Assembly: GCA_034190875.2 (NCBI GenBank)
Contig: CM067355.1
Coordinates: forward strand, 35,411,751 to 35,475,750
Origin: Urechis unicinctus
Taxonomy: Eukaryota; Annelida; Polychaeta; Xenopneusta; Urechidae
DNA length: 64,000 nucleotides
Direction: 5' to 3'
Below, in pieces: positions 9,812-19,863 of this stretch (its first letter is position 1; each line of letters opens with the position of its first letter). Under the pieces are notes generated by a model. The model ran no database searches and was not told the origin of the DNA. It saw nothing but the letters and a program-made list of their open reading frames with translations. The translations under genes were made by a program, and so were the position numbers.

Positions 9812-10487
9812 CTTGTAAATTCAAGAACAACGCTAACAGGTAAATCGTGGTTATCTAATAGCCTTCCTTTGTTATCGCGTAACTGAACCTTTAACTCATG
9901 CACTGTTCCACTAGTGACACGCTTACATACAGGATTAGCGATGTTCGTGGTTATAATATCACCGAAAGAGCCACCCTCTAAGCCAACAACTTCAAGAAGT
10001 GTAGCGGGCGCACCATCTAGCATGCTGTGCGTGGTGCTGACTTGATTGAGGTGAACATAAATTGTGTTAAAGATGCTAAAGTTGATGGGCCGTCACCTAT
10101 GTAAGTACCTGAAGGTATCCACCCCCCACTGAGGCCGTCAAGACCCAACATTGTTAACACTCCGCCTGTTATGTGCGCACCCACATTGTCTGGAACTGTT
10201 AGGGTAATAACCCCATTTACAGCATCAACCTCCAAACCGATACCTAATGGTGTAATATGCTCCTGAAGAAGGCTGAAGATCCAGAGGACTGGTTTTAATG
10301 AAGCATATCCTCGCTCTTGTGAAGTCCTTGACCGCCATGCAATGCTCTCGTCTGATTCTAGATTGTACCAGCCCACAGTATACGTGATTGACCTTAGACC
10401 AACACATAGACCGCCCGCAGTGTTGTCAATAGGTTTTTGCAGGGACACAGCGTCGCCGCTTTGAACATTAGACAGAGTGTGATACAT
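9802..10487 (-). pseudogene. Capsid-associated or spike-like protein (one frameshift)
   Basis: About 228 codons, starting at the second in-frame ATG (complement of 10485-10487), which leaves a 6-bp gap to the divergent plus-strand ATG. The upstream frame reads to about 10090. A one-base shift near 10085-10095, present in all three tandem copies, moves the rest into the frame that ends at 9802. The downstream half contains a Met-Leu-Asp-Gly-Ala-Pro-x-Thr-Leu-Leu motif and a Thr/Val-rich beta-like C-terminus. I recognise this arrangement as a recurrent Polinton-cluster protein, but its function is not established. A penton, spike or minor capsid role is inferred from its neighbours. Confidence 0.62.
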
Positions 10488-10493
10488 AGCACT
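10488..10493. promoter_or_regulatory. 6-bp divergent start-codon gap
   Basis: CAT (10485-10487) and ATG (10494-10496) face away from each other with only AGCACT between. Any 5' leader or promoter for one gene must lie inside the coding sequence of the other. Confidence 0.4.
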
Positions 10494-11810
10494 ATGAATA
10501 AACAAGCCTTTAGTTTCAATAGAAAAGCTACATATGAAACGGGCGGGGTGTATCCAGCCTCATATGGTGTGGGAGATAAACTAACCCGACAAACAATTCA
10601 AGTTGTTCACAATGGTGGTACATTCACAGCAAAGTTCCCTGATCTATTCAGTAACTATAAGGTGCCGCCGGTAACAGCGGACAAAGTAGTAAAAGACTGG
10701 CTGACAAATCCAATGCAGTTTTGGCAGAACCAGTTAAACTTTGCAGTGTGGTGTGCAACAGCCGGCTGCGGCGTGTCATCCCACGATCACCTCAAGGCTG
10801 GGATTCCACTCGAGAAAGCTCTCTACACCTTTCACTTTTATTACACAGTGCGTCGCCTATTAGCAGAACTGCAAGCGCCTCTACCTCAGGATCATGCCTA
10901 TGACCCCTATAACAATACATATGACAAGAGGGCATATGAGAGACTCTGCACTAACTTTGGTGTTCAACCAAACACAGACTGGCGCCAGAAGGCAACCGTA
11001 GCTAATAGTGGTCTTGGTATCTTATATGCACATGATGCGTATGGTTACGGGAGTGTCGTCAAGGTTGCTGGTCTAAACGTTCGCTATGACCCTACACGGA
11101 TGGCCTTTGAGGCGGAAAAGGATACAAAGCCAGGTTTTGCTCACGCGAGTAACCTACAATCCTTTCAGGAGAGAATGGGTGCTGTTTTACATTTAGCACA
11201 GGGAACTGAAGCAGACGAGGCCTGGAGTACCTTCATACTGGACACGTCTGAGGGTTTTACACAAACCGGCGTTGAGCGAATTAACAACAGCATCAGGACC
11301 TATGTATGGGCCATTCTTGAGGCTCAGGCGCAGACCCGCTCAGAGATACTAGGTGTTGGAACGTCCTTTGATGCTCAAAAGCAATTTCAGGCCAACGTTT
11401 AGGATGCCATCAACTCCCCAGTGAATATTCCGTCATCTATCCTACGGTATCAGAACGTCCTCCAGAATGCCTCTTTAAAGGTTGATTATGTGTTTGGAAC
11501 GGGCCTGTACATGGCTCCGTCTGATATGAGCCTCGCCATTGGAGACGTTGCTGGGTACAACAATCTGATTACCATTGCAACTGAGGAGCAGCAGATAGGC
11601 AGCAATGCTGATGTCAACTTGGTTCCGGTGGTTCCGGATAGAGGAAGCTTTGACCCTCCGCCAGATACAGATACAGATATGGAACTCCCCTCTCCAGGGC
11701 CGGCCCCTATGGCCGAGACCAGTCTGCGTGGGGCGCACGAGGATGAGAAAACCACTCTTATTATAGGTGGAATCGCTATAGGCTTATCTGTGCTTTGGTT
11801 TGCTACGTAG
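10494..11810 (+). pseudogene. Conserved Polinton structural-type protein, interrupted by an in-frame TAG
   Basis: The frame is continuous from the ATG at 10494 to 11810 (about 438 codons) except for TAG at 11400-11402. Sequence on both sides stays protein-like in the same frame, so this is one gene with a nonsense codon rather than two genes. The N-terminal 300 residues are globular. The later part is acidic and Pro-rich (about 385-420) and ends in a hydrophobic segment, LIIGGIAIGLSVLWF, which is a likely membrane anchor. It overlaps the convergent coiled-coil gene by about 27 bp. I know similar proteins from other invertebrate Polintons but not their function. Stop-codon readthrough is possible but no readthrough context is evident. 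Confidence 0.68.
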
Positions 11811-13090
11811 TAAGTCACTGAGTATCAGGAGGATAACTCCCCCCACCGCCACAGCTGCGGTCCATACATGTTCTGCCATCCAACCAGCCACCTTTGCAGC
11901 TTACGTAAGCAGCCATGATACGATGGAGCCAATGATTCCTGGAAGGGCAGCTGCTGCCTTACCGGCTAGGCCCTTCAGGACGTTTTCCAAGGAGTTCAGC
12001 TGTTTTTTAATCCATTCCTTTACACCGGGCTTATCAGCTGGCGTCGGCGTTGGTGCCGGGGTTGGACTAGTGCTCCCTCCAGGGTCGAGATTGCCAATCC
12101 AATCGCAGTGAGTATGGAGGCGATTGTTATACCCTGCTCTCGGAACAGAGTGCGTACACGCTCAGCTAGCGTTGTGTCCTCGTTTAGAAGTCTGTTGATC
12201 GTTTCCCTGATGCGGTTAATTTGGGTTCGCAGACGTTCACGGTTTACAGAGGCAGCCTCAACACGGATACGCCGCAGGTCCTGCAGCTCTGCAAGCTCAT
12301 TTGCTTGGAATCTCCATGCTCGACTATCACCCCTCCCTTCCTCCTCCAGGCTTGCCATTTTAGCTTCCTTAAGTTTTATATTCCTTTCTATCTCAGTTAT
12401 CTTAGCTAGGTTGTTGACCAGCTCACCCCTCTGGGTCTGCATAGCCTTATCAAGCCCCATAAGCTCTCTGAGTGGTAGTTCGTTGTCTGTTTGTGTACCT
12501 AGGTCTTCTATGGCGTTATGAACGCCCTCTATGAAGCTTGTTTCTTCCACACCACCTTGCTCTGTCATGGCTTCGGGGCTGCTCATTTCTAACTTCGGAA
12601 GTGCAGCTTCCGCTTTAGCAGCAGCTTGGTCAACGCCTTGTAGGGGTTTTGCTGCCATTGTGGATAGTTCAGGGGTCACTCCAAGAGCCCGAGCAAGCTG
12701 TGTACCACCGTAATCTAGGATACTCCTAAGAGAGAGGAATTTGTTGGGATTGTTCTTCCATGTCAGAAGCTTCCATTCTCGGCCCCACTTAACCCAAAGG
12801 TTACCTTGTTGAGACGAGCTAAACTCCAGAGTGGCCTGCAGCCCATGCTTAGACACTGCCTTCTCCCACCTCGTAACTAAGACTTCAGTTTCTTCTTTGG
12901 AACCCACCTGATCTTCTGTTAACCCCGCAGGCATTTCAGTAATAGCCCAAGGTGGACTAATCGTACTCGACGTATCTAAAGTTTCGTCAATCAGGTTAGC
13001 CTCCTCATCATCAAAGTTAGTCTCATTCCTCTCCCCTCCCATAGCCCCCTCCTCATCTGCATCGTCAAATGTTGGGTTATCAAACTCCAT
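11784..13090 (-). pseudogene. Long coiled-coil protein with C-terminal hydrophobic tail (two frameshifts)
   Basis: From the ATG complementary to 13088-13090 the main frame runs 356 codons. Residues 1-60 are acidic, 60-125 globular with several Trp, and about 205-320 form a charged coiled coil rich in Glu, Arg and Leu. A hydrophobic GITIASILTAIGLAIS segment follows. After a shift near 12075-12095 the reading continues in another frame as a Pro/Thr linker and a KEWIKKQL helix with Ala-rich segments. A second shift near 11908 leads to a final membrane-like stretch ending at 11784. It is a recurrent Polinton protein of unknown role; the domain order suggests a virion or membrane component. Confidence 0.68.
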
Positions 13091-13130
13091 GTATGTGTGT
13101 TAAAGATATAATTGTAATTAAACATTCAAC
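13091..13130. promoter_or_regulatory. 40-bp divergent promoter candidate
   Basis: This AT-rich gap separates the divergent ATGs of the coiled-coil gene and the major capsid gene. It includes AGATATAATTGTAATTAA. Both genes would have to use it or adjoining coding DNA. Confidence 0.45.
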
Positions 13131-14426
13131 ATGACGAGTACTTACGGACGCAAACTAAACCCACACCGCCGGATACGCGAACCCCTCGGGGTAAAGGGCA
13201 TGCGACAATCTGTAGTCGTTACAAACAATCCAAGTACTATTGACCAGAACCAACAACTGCTGGTTCGCTTCCCCAATCTAGGTGCAGACGACGTCATTGT
13301 TTCAGGAACAGCACGGCTGGCCTTTACAATCACGCTGACCTCGACTGATGTTAACCGCAGCGTTGTGCAAAACCTGGGCCGCGCCGTGGTTAAGAGAATG
13401 ACAATCAAGATTTCTGGCAATGAGGTCATGTCTATTGATGACAGCGATGTGTACCACTGTTACCACGACTTGTGGCGGACTGCACAGGAGAGACAGGGCC
13501 TCCTGTATCAGGGCATTGACACATCAGATGACAGAAACGCAACTAAGATACGAGTTGGGGCAGGAGACAAGGATGAGGCCGAGGAAGAGGACAAGGCGGT
13601 AACCGATGTGTATGGTAACAGGTTCTACGTTCCGCTTGATTTTGAACTCCTCGAGAGCCACATGCCATTCTACCAGAGTGCGCTTAGTGACAGACTGGAA
13701 TACGAGCTCACATTCAATGACTACAACCGCGTGATTCACGCAACAGGCGACACCGCTGCAAGCTACAAAATTGATGGCATCTCGCTGGAGTATGACATGG
13801 TTACCCAAACAGAGTTGGCCCGCATGATACGCACCCAGTACACAAGTCGGCTCTCGATTCTGTATGACCGTGTGCTTCGTCACAGGAAGCTTGTATACAA
13901 TAAAAGAGATACACTGTGGAACATCAACATGAACGTGCCGGCTCGCAGCATGAGGGGCATCCTACTGCTCTTTGAAGACCCAGAGGGTGCCTTATTCACT
14001 AGGAAAACTGAGTCGTTCTACAACCCAAAGATAACGAAGGTCGAGGTGACCATTGAGGGCATCCCCAATCAGCTCTATGCCCAGGGCATGCGTGGCTACC
14101 AGCAGTGGAACGAGGTGAAGAAGGCCTGTGCAGCAACGAGTAAACGAGACCCCAGTGTAGCAATAGCAGTAAAAGACCTGGCATTGTCAGACGTTTCACT
14201 AGGAGAGTACCTAACCACCAAGTATGCTCTGTGGCTCGACTTAAGGACGAGTGATGACGACCAGCTGCACGGTAGTGGCAGGGCTGTGGAGAATGCGTCT
14301 GAGGGCATCACCATACAGATCACACAAAAGGCAGAGGCGGCGGGCGCATTGAACGTTTATATGTATATTGTAATGGATGCACAGCTTAACATTAAAGATG
14401 GCAGGTTCGTCAGCGCAGTCTACTAA
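13131..14426 (+). CDS. MCP: Major capsid protein, double jelly roll
   Basis: 431 residues in one open frame, one of the few large genes here without a break. It matches the Polinton/adintovirus hexon-type capsid protein. Features are a basic N-terminus, a beta-rich first half (residues about 20-200) and an acidic loop near 145-160. A second beta-rich half holds a segment containing Phe-Tyr-Asn-Pro-Lys-Ile and, near 305-325, the string GMRGYQQWNEVKKAC. Such proteins form trimers that tile an icosahedral capsid. The ATPase gene starts inside its 3' end at 14398, the usual capsid/packaging pairing. Confidence 0.93.
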   Translation: MTSTYGRKLNPHRRIREPLGVKGMRQSVVVTNNPSTIDQNQQLLVRFPNLGADDVIVSGTARLAFTITLTSTDVNRSVVQNLGRAVVKRMTIKISGNEVMSIDDSDVYHCYHDLWRTAQERQGLLYQGIDTSDDRNATKIRVGAGDKDEAEEEDKAVTDVYGNRFYVPLDFELLESHMPFYQSALSDRLEYELTFNDYNRVIHATGDTAASYKIDGISLEYDMVTQTELARMIRTQYTSRLSILYDRVLRHRKLVYNKRDTLWNINMNVPARSMRGILLLFEDPEGALFTRKTESFYNPKITKVEVTIEGIPNQLYAQGMRGYQQWNEVKKACAATSKRDPSVAIAVKDLALSDVSLGEYLTTKYALWLDLRTSDDDQLHGSGRAVENASEGITIQITQKAEAAGALNVYMYIVMDAQLNIKDGRFVSAVY

Positions 14427-15023
14427 GTTTACATTTCCAGATGGTCCCTGTTCGGCAATTGTTTGTGGGCAGACAGGATGTGGGAAAACCGCATTCATCC
14501 TCGACCTCCTTGAAGGGCCCTTCTTCTGTGCCTTCGAGCATATTGTAATCCTCTGCCCTACCATACGTTTCAACGAGGCCTATCAGACGCGGCCTTGGGT
14601 GTGGGATGATTCAGAGGTGTACGTGGTTGATCCAGGAGAGCGCTCCATGACCACCTGAGGTCTTTCTACCATTGTTTTAAGGGCGAGCCAACCCTGTACA
14701 TTATTGATGACTGTTCCGCAACAAAGGCCCTAACCAAGAAGAAAGACATGTTATCCTAACTGGCATTTAGCGGCCGCCATGCGCAGCAAAGTGTCTGGGT
14801 CACCCAAAAGTACAACTCTGTGCTGAAGGACTTACGTGAGCAGACTCGCTGGATGGTGCTCTTTCACACCAAGGACCGTGACTCGTTTGAAGACGCCTTA
14901 CGTGAAAATGATGTAATTCCAACAAAGGAGGAATGTGCCACAGTACGCCAACTTCTAGCAAAGACCAAGCACGCAAAACTGCTGCTGAAGACTGATCAGC
15001 CTACTGTATATGCCGTCGATTGA
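14398..15023 (+). pseudogene. ATP: FtsK/HerA-type packaging ATPase (frameshift plus stop)
   Basis: About 208 codons, with a Walker A motif GQTGCGKTAF at about 14467-14496 and a Walker B LYIIDD at about 14696-14713, as in the A32-like packaging ATPases of Polintons and large DNA viruses. The upstream frame ends at a TGA at 14656-14658 because of a shift near 14640-14650. The next frame holds Walker B and then meets TAA at 14757-14759, after which it stays open to TGA at 15021-15023. It would drive genome packaging. The start overlaps MCP by 29 bp. The end overlaps the start of the next gene (15010) by 14 bp. Confidence 0.87.
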
Positions 15024-15038
15024 AGTGATATTGGCCTT

Positions 15039-15047
15039 GATAGCAGC
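15039..15047. repeat. Left target-site duplication of the P-like element, GATAGCAGC
   Basis: Direct repeat of 19104-19112. The P superfamily usually makes 8-bp duplications. ATAGCAGC alone would be 8 bp if the adjoining G belongs to the right end of the element. Confidence 0.8.
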
Positions 15048-15516
15048 AAAGAACTTCAATACCTGATATATCCTGGTTTTCTTTTCCAAAGGACAATTCT
15101 CGGTAAGTGAGTTTTATTGAATCTTGATCGATGCATGGAGTTTATCTGAACATTCTCGGACTGTCTCATTTACATGATTTAGACAAACCTTTCCTTTCAA
15201 CTGCTGATGCATGTTGTTGTTGGGAGCAGCGGTCCATTCAGCTAATGATTAGGCTAATTATTCAAGAGCTAACACCTTGGGGATTCAACAATAGACAGCG
15301 AAGTTTGTTCGATGCTTAATGTGGTCATCCATTGTATCATTTTTACAAGGGGAGGTAGTCTAATTTACATAACAAATAGCTGAATAGCGCGATGGTGTAT
15401 GGTCAAGTTGTCGATACTTTTGTTATAGACTTCGTTGATCTCAAGTTGATGCCTTTTATAATAATGTCACGCCTTACTCCCTCCAACTTGTTTATTATTT
15501 GATATTATATTTACAG

Positions 15517-18126
15517 ATGTGCCAAGTGGATTCAGAATCTGAGAAGGGACGATTTGAGAGGGAAAATGCCACAGGAGCTTATGCACAGAAGGGTGTGCGC
15601 AGAACATTTTGAAACCTCTCAATTCATGAATGCAGTAGAAAAGTAAATATGATTGTATTGCTCCTGAATCTGTTCTATAAATAATATACATAAATTTCAC
15701 TACCTTTTGATTACTGTCTTAGGCTGAACATGCATGTGACTATATTTTTGACACTACCTGCTCACTTCATTGGGAATTTGAATATTGCATAAACACGTGT
15801 AGGTGTCATCAGCAGAGCTCATCTGGGTTAACATTTGTTTGTGTTGTTGTCTCAGGAAGAAATTGATCTGGAGTGCAGTTCCCACAATTGTTGAGTGCCC
15901 AAATCCACCCCCATTGATGGAAGTAAAGCGTCCCCCCCCCTGTGAAAAGGATTAACGAACAGCCTGCGTCAAAAAAGTTAAGATTTGTGGATGAATCTGC
16001 ATCCTGTAGCTCCTTACAAGCAAGCCCTACTAAGGAAGAGTTGCGGCGGTGTAACCAAAGGTTGAAAACTAAGATTTGCCGCCTCAGACAGAAACTCAAT
16101 AAGCCAGCCAAGCCAAATAGGAAATCCCAAGAAGTCAACGCTGCTATTGGAGTTGTTGATAAACATCTCTCAGGTCCTGCTCTTTCATTCTTTAGGTCTC
16201 AGATCAAACTATCATCTCGCAGCCGACGAGGTTATCGCTGGTCTGATTCAGAAAAAACCTTTGCCCTCTCCATGTACCACTCAAGTCCAAAGTGCTACAA
16301 AATCCTTTCCAAGGTATTTGCTTTGCCCACTATAAGGGCACTTCGGGCCTGCATGAATAAATTTCAGATCTGTCCAGGTTTTCATGCAAGTATATTGGCT
16401 GGGTTGAAGGAGAAGGTAAAATCAATGTCTCCACAACAACGACTGTGTACTGTTGTTTACGATGAAATGTCCATCAAAGAAAACCTATATTATTATGTAG
16501 CGAGAGATGCTGTCGATGGTTTCGAAAATTCGTCCCAATGTCGCACTCAGTATGTGGCTAACCATGCTGGTGTCTTCATGGTGAGGGGCCTTGTTGGCAA
16601 GTGGAAGCAGGCTGTTGGCTATTTCCTCTCTAGTGGGCCAATGCGTAGTGAATCCCTTTATGATGTACTATAAGAGGGATAACCAAGCTTCAAAGCATTG
16701 GTCTCATAGTGAAAGTCCTCATCTGTGACCAGGGTAGTAATAACCGTAGTGTTGTAGAAAAACTAGGAGTCACTGTAGACAAGCCATATTTCATCAATGG
16801 AGACCAGTCTATCTATGTTATGTATGACCCCCCTCATCTCATCAAAAATGTGCGAAATAATTTGAAGAAATCTGGTTTCATCATCCAAGGAGAAGCTGTT
16901 TCCTGGCAGTATATTGAACAGTTTTACCATTTTGATCAGAGTCTTTCTATTCACATGGCACCAAAGCTGTCCTCGAAGCATATAGAACTACCTCCATTCA
17001 CGGCAATGCGTGTTAAGTTTGCCCCTCATGTTCTCAGCCATTCAGTTGCTGCGGGCATTACGACCCTTGCCTCATTAGGCAAAATGGAGAAAGAGGCAAT
17101 CAAAACAGCTCAATTTATTGATAAATTTGATTCACTGTTCAATAGTCGGAACCTCTCTGCTAACCACAAAATGCGGTCAGCCATTAGGGCTGGGTCTGGT
17201 CATTTGAGTTTTCTTCAGGATTGCTTTCATTGGTTGCATGATGTTCGGCAGATGGGTGCAAACAGGATCCTTCCATGTATTCACGGTTGGCAGTTGTCAA
17301 TTTCATCTGTAATAAAACTTTGGAAGGATCTTCAAACTAATTTTGGCCTTTCATTTCTCCTTACGAGTAGACTGAATCAAGACTGCCTTGAAAATCTCTT
17401 TTCCACCATCAGATTCAAGGGAGGACATCGTGACTATCCAGACACAATTCAGTTTCGCTCAGCATACAGGGCTGCTGCTGTAGACTCCATATTTGTCCTC
17501 AGTAAAAACAGCAACTGTGAAGAAGACGTTGACAAATTTTATATCGATCTAGGTACTTTCACACAGTCATCAATCCATCAGTCTCCCACTCCCGGTACGA
17601 TACCTTCTCATGTCATTGATCTGTTAGTAGTAGGCAGCAGTCAACACAGTCTTTCATTGCCTGAGGCAAATGTTGCCTCGTATATCGGTGGTTACTTGGT
17701 CAGTAAAGTCCAGAAGAAGTTTACCTGCAACAGTTGTCGTGCAAAGTGGATCCCTGAGTCCCTTCCTAATGATGAGCAGCTTGTGTTTGTCAATTCCAAG
17801 AAATACACTGCTGATAGCAGACTTATTACACCCAGTCAAGTTGTCATTGATTTTGTGTGTGAAATGGAGATTCTCTTTAAATGTACATTCCCGTGCATTA
17901 GTCACAGTGATAAACTGAGATGTAAAAACTTGTTGGCCGTGCCAGGTCAATAAGTATAGCCCCCCAAATTGTTTGCGATGAAAGTGGATGTGAAGGTGCC
18001 CTGTTATATTTCATCACCCTGTATATGACTGTGAGAATACACCATGCTCTGAAGCAACAAAACCAGTCACTTGGTGTGAAGGGCCAAAAGCGTAACAGAA
18101 AAGCAATGAAGTTTCTGAACCTGTAG
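15517..18126 (+). pseudogene. THAP9/P-element-like transposase (exons, three frameshifts)
   Basis: An exon at 15517-15642 follows an ACAG acceptor and precedes a GTAAAT donor. It encodes the second half of a THAP zinc finger (Trp-Ile-Gln-Asn, then VCAEHF and QFMNAVEK). The next exon starts at 15856 after CTCAG and contains the AVPTI motif that closes THAP domains. A shift at the nine-C run near 15936-15944 leads to the frame 15942-16673 (basic coiled region, YDEMSIK). A shift near 16665 leads to 16709-17953 (DQGSNN, DPPHLIKN, NQDCLENLFSTI), and a shift near 17945 leads to a tail ending at 18126. The Asp/Asp/Asp/Glu motifs are those of the P-type catalytic core. I found no exon with the first two zinc-ligand cysteines. 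Confidence 0.87.
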
Positions 18127-19103
18127 TTGATTTGTTTTTTAACAAGAGATCATTAACTTTAGTGCCATGTTTGTCTTATTTTTTTTCCTTTGTAACTGTG
18201 ATTTAACATTTTACACTATATTTACCCAATATGCCTGTTGCATCATGGAGTAATTGATAATCTAGCTGATAGTCTTTGAATGTTCAACTACATGGATGTC
18301 TTTACTCTGTGTCAATGGGAGGGTCACTCATCATCATTGTTATTATTGCCTTGCTGTAAGACACCATTTATTGTTCTTTTTACTTGAATGTGTTTTCCAT
18401 TTCAAGTTGCATCTCGTTTTGGTGAGTTGCTTGCACACATAAAACCCTGATGGAATAAAAGAAACTTTTCAATGCATGTAGAATTATTTCCTATCATATT
18501 TATTTCCCACAACCATACCAAAGACATAGTTTTAATGTTATATTAATGGCCCACTGCATGATATTATATGTCAAGCTATCTCCACTGCATTGAATCTGAG
18601 AAAAGGAGAATTCAAAAATGATATACAGTTGGCTGGATTTTGTGTTAAGTGCAATGCGGTTTACCTAGTGTGTCTGTTAATAATAATATTATCCACCTAT
18701 ACGCTTCCTTTCATTGCTATTCAGTCTAATAGAGGTTTGTGTTTATGGGACCAAATTAATGTGAGGTCGTCATCAGCCGGGTAGGCCATACTGGAACGGG
18801 GGTAGGCGGCTCATAAAACATCTAATTCAGTCAATGCGTATATATCACATCCACCTACGATGACGCTATTCACCACTATTTCCTAAATGTTAAGGCTGAG
18901 CATTAAAAATGTACAATATCCAAGTTTCCTATACACTACTTTCAATGTAAGAATGGATTCACGACACTTGGTCTACCGGCGCCTCTTGCCTGGACAGACG
19001 CATCCAAACTGACCTCATTAACCCTTGCCACCAGGAGGCAGCACTCCGTGGCGAGTTACCATTGCTGAGGCGGCGCTTTCCCTTCTTGGTATCTAAGTTC
19101 TTT
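18127..19103. other. Non-coding 3' part of the P-like element
   Basis: AT-rich sequence with the AATAAA signal at 18454-18459 and no credible gene. It ends in the right inverted repeat. Confidence 0.6.
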
Positions 19104-19112
19104 GATAGCAGC
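19104..19112. repeat. Right target-site duplication of the P-like element, GATAGCAGC
   Basis: Matches 15039-15047. The host-gene reading frame resumes in the third base of the codon begun by its last two bases. Confidence 0.8.
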
Positions 19113-19743
19113 CGCCGCCTCAGTAATCAATTTAGGTTTCTTCATCTGGGTAGTGGTGCAGTATTTTGAAGCTCGAAGGCGTATACGTATATTCATGGAT
19201 CCTGATACCATTATTGATAAACTCCTTGAACAGGACTCGACTAGCTTAGTGGAGACAAAGTCTGGGGGAGCGGAACCTAGTTGCTCCCCTAGTGTAGATA
19301 TGTCTTCTAAAAGAGATAGGCTTGCTGCCGTCATAGCTGGCGGTCAGGCCCGTCAGTACCTTGGTTTGGAGCGCATTACAATTGACCAGGTTGAAGCAAT
19401 GTCTGATGAAGAGATCATAAAGCTGTATGTGAGATACGAGGCTCGGCTAGGCGCTAGCATGATGCGCACTCTAGGTCAATCATTGCTACAGCTATACTCA
19501 GGTATTGCTTGTATGTTTCTACCAATCCCACCAGAACACCAGCCAATGCTAATTACAGACCTCGAGACGGACCCGTTTGTTGGACATGCGCTAAGCACTG
19601 CCACTTGTGAGCTATATCATCGCTATGGTATGTTTTTAGTTCCCTTAACTGCGGCTTTAACAACAGTTAAGCACTGTCAATTTGGAAAAACAAGCACCGA
19701 AACAACAGGGGCCGGTGGAGAGGAAGACACCACTTCCTTGCTA

Positions 19744-19820
19744 TAGTATGTGTTTAACTCCGCTATAGCATGTGCTTAACTCCGCTATAGCATGTGCTTA
19801 GCTGCGCTATAACAGGTTCT
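19744..19820. repeat. 22-bp tandem repeat between Polinton genes
   Basis: Three to four units share CGCTATAGCATGTGCTTA with point changes. They occupy most of the 117-bp gap between the split membrane-protein gene and the next gene. It could be regulatory or simply a local expansion. Confidence 0.7.
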
Positions 19821-19863
19821 TACTAAGAGCTGTCAATTGGACAAATAAATTTAGTAAGTAAAC

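Larger units (their letters stand above)
191..10233. repeat. Three tandem 3.35-kb copies of the host/Polinton left junction
   Basis: Units are 191-3537, 3538-6884 and 6885-10233 (3347, 3347 and 3349 bp). Each starts AGGGGATCC in host flank, carries about 580 bp of host DNA, and then the first 2.76 kb of the Polinton. Units 1 and 2 stop abruptly at CAACCTCC inside the spike-like gene and jump back to the host sequence. Only unit 3 continues into the rest of the element. The units are nearly identical apart from scattered one- or two-base indels, mostly in short runs. A tandem duplication after insertion, or an assembly artefact, would both give this pattern. Confidence 0.93.
15048..19103 (+). 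mobile_element. P-element/THAP9-like DNA transposon nested in the Polinton
   Basis: 4056 bp. The ends are imperfect inverted repeats: AAAGAACTTCAATACC at the left (15048-15063) and GGTATCTAAGTTCTTT at the right (19088-19103), matching at 14 of 16 positions. It is flanked by the GATAGCAGC duplication. It encodes a spliced THAP-domain transposase on the plus strand. A polyadenylation-type AATAAA lies at 18454-18459. About 470 bp of leader and 975 bp of trailer around the coding part show no other gene. Confidence 0.87.
15010..19746 (+). pseudogene. Conserved Polinton membrane protein, split by a P-like transposon
   Basis: The 5' piece is 15010-15047 (ATG plus 38 bases in all) and the 3' piece is 19113-19746. 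If the transposon and one target-site copy are ignored, the two are in frame and total 672 bases, which is 223 residues plus stop. The N-terminus spans a hydrophobic segment (about residues 4-30) followed by a basic ARRRIRIF stretch, so it is probably a signal anchor. The rest is mixed, with a second hydrophobic patch around GIACMFLPIP. The function is unknown. The gene belongs to the cluster of small conserved proteins between ATPase and integrase. Confidence 0.85.

Noticed and set aside
11400-11402. Programmed stop-codon readthrough
   Set aside because: No recognised leaky context follows the TAG, and the neighbouring genes carry many other breaks, so a plain nonsense change is simpler.
15131-15319. 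Possible first THAP exon with a Cys-Cys-Cys-Trp run
   Set aside because: Cysteine spacing does not match the THAP Cys-x2-4-Cys pattern and there is no suitable donor.
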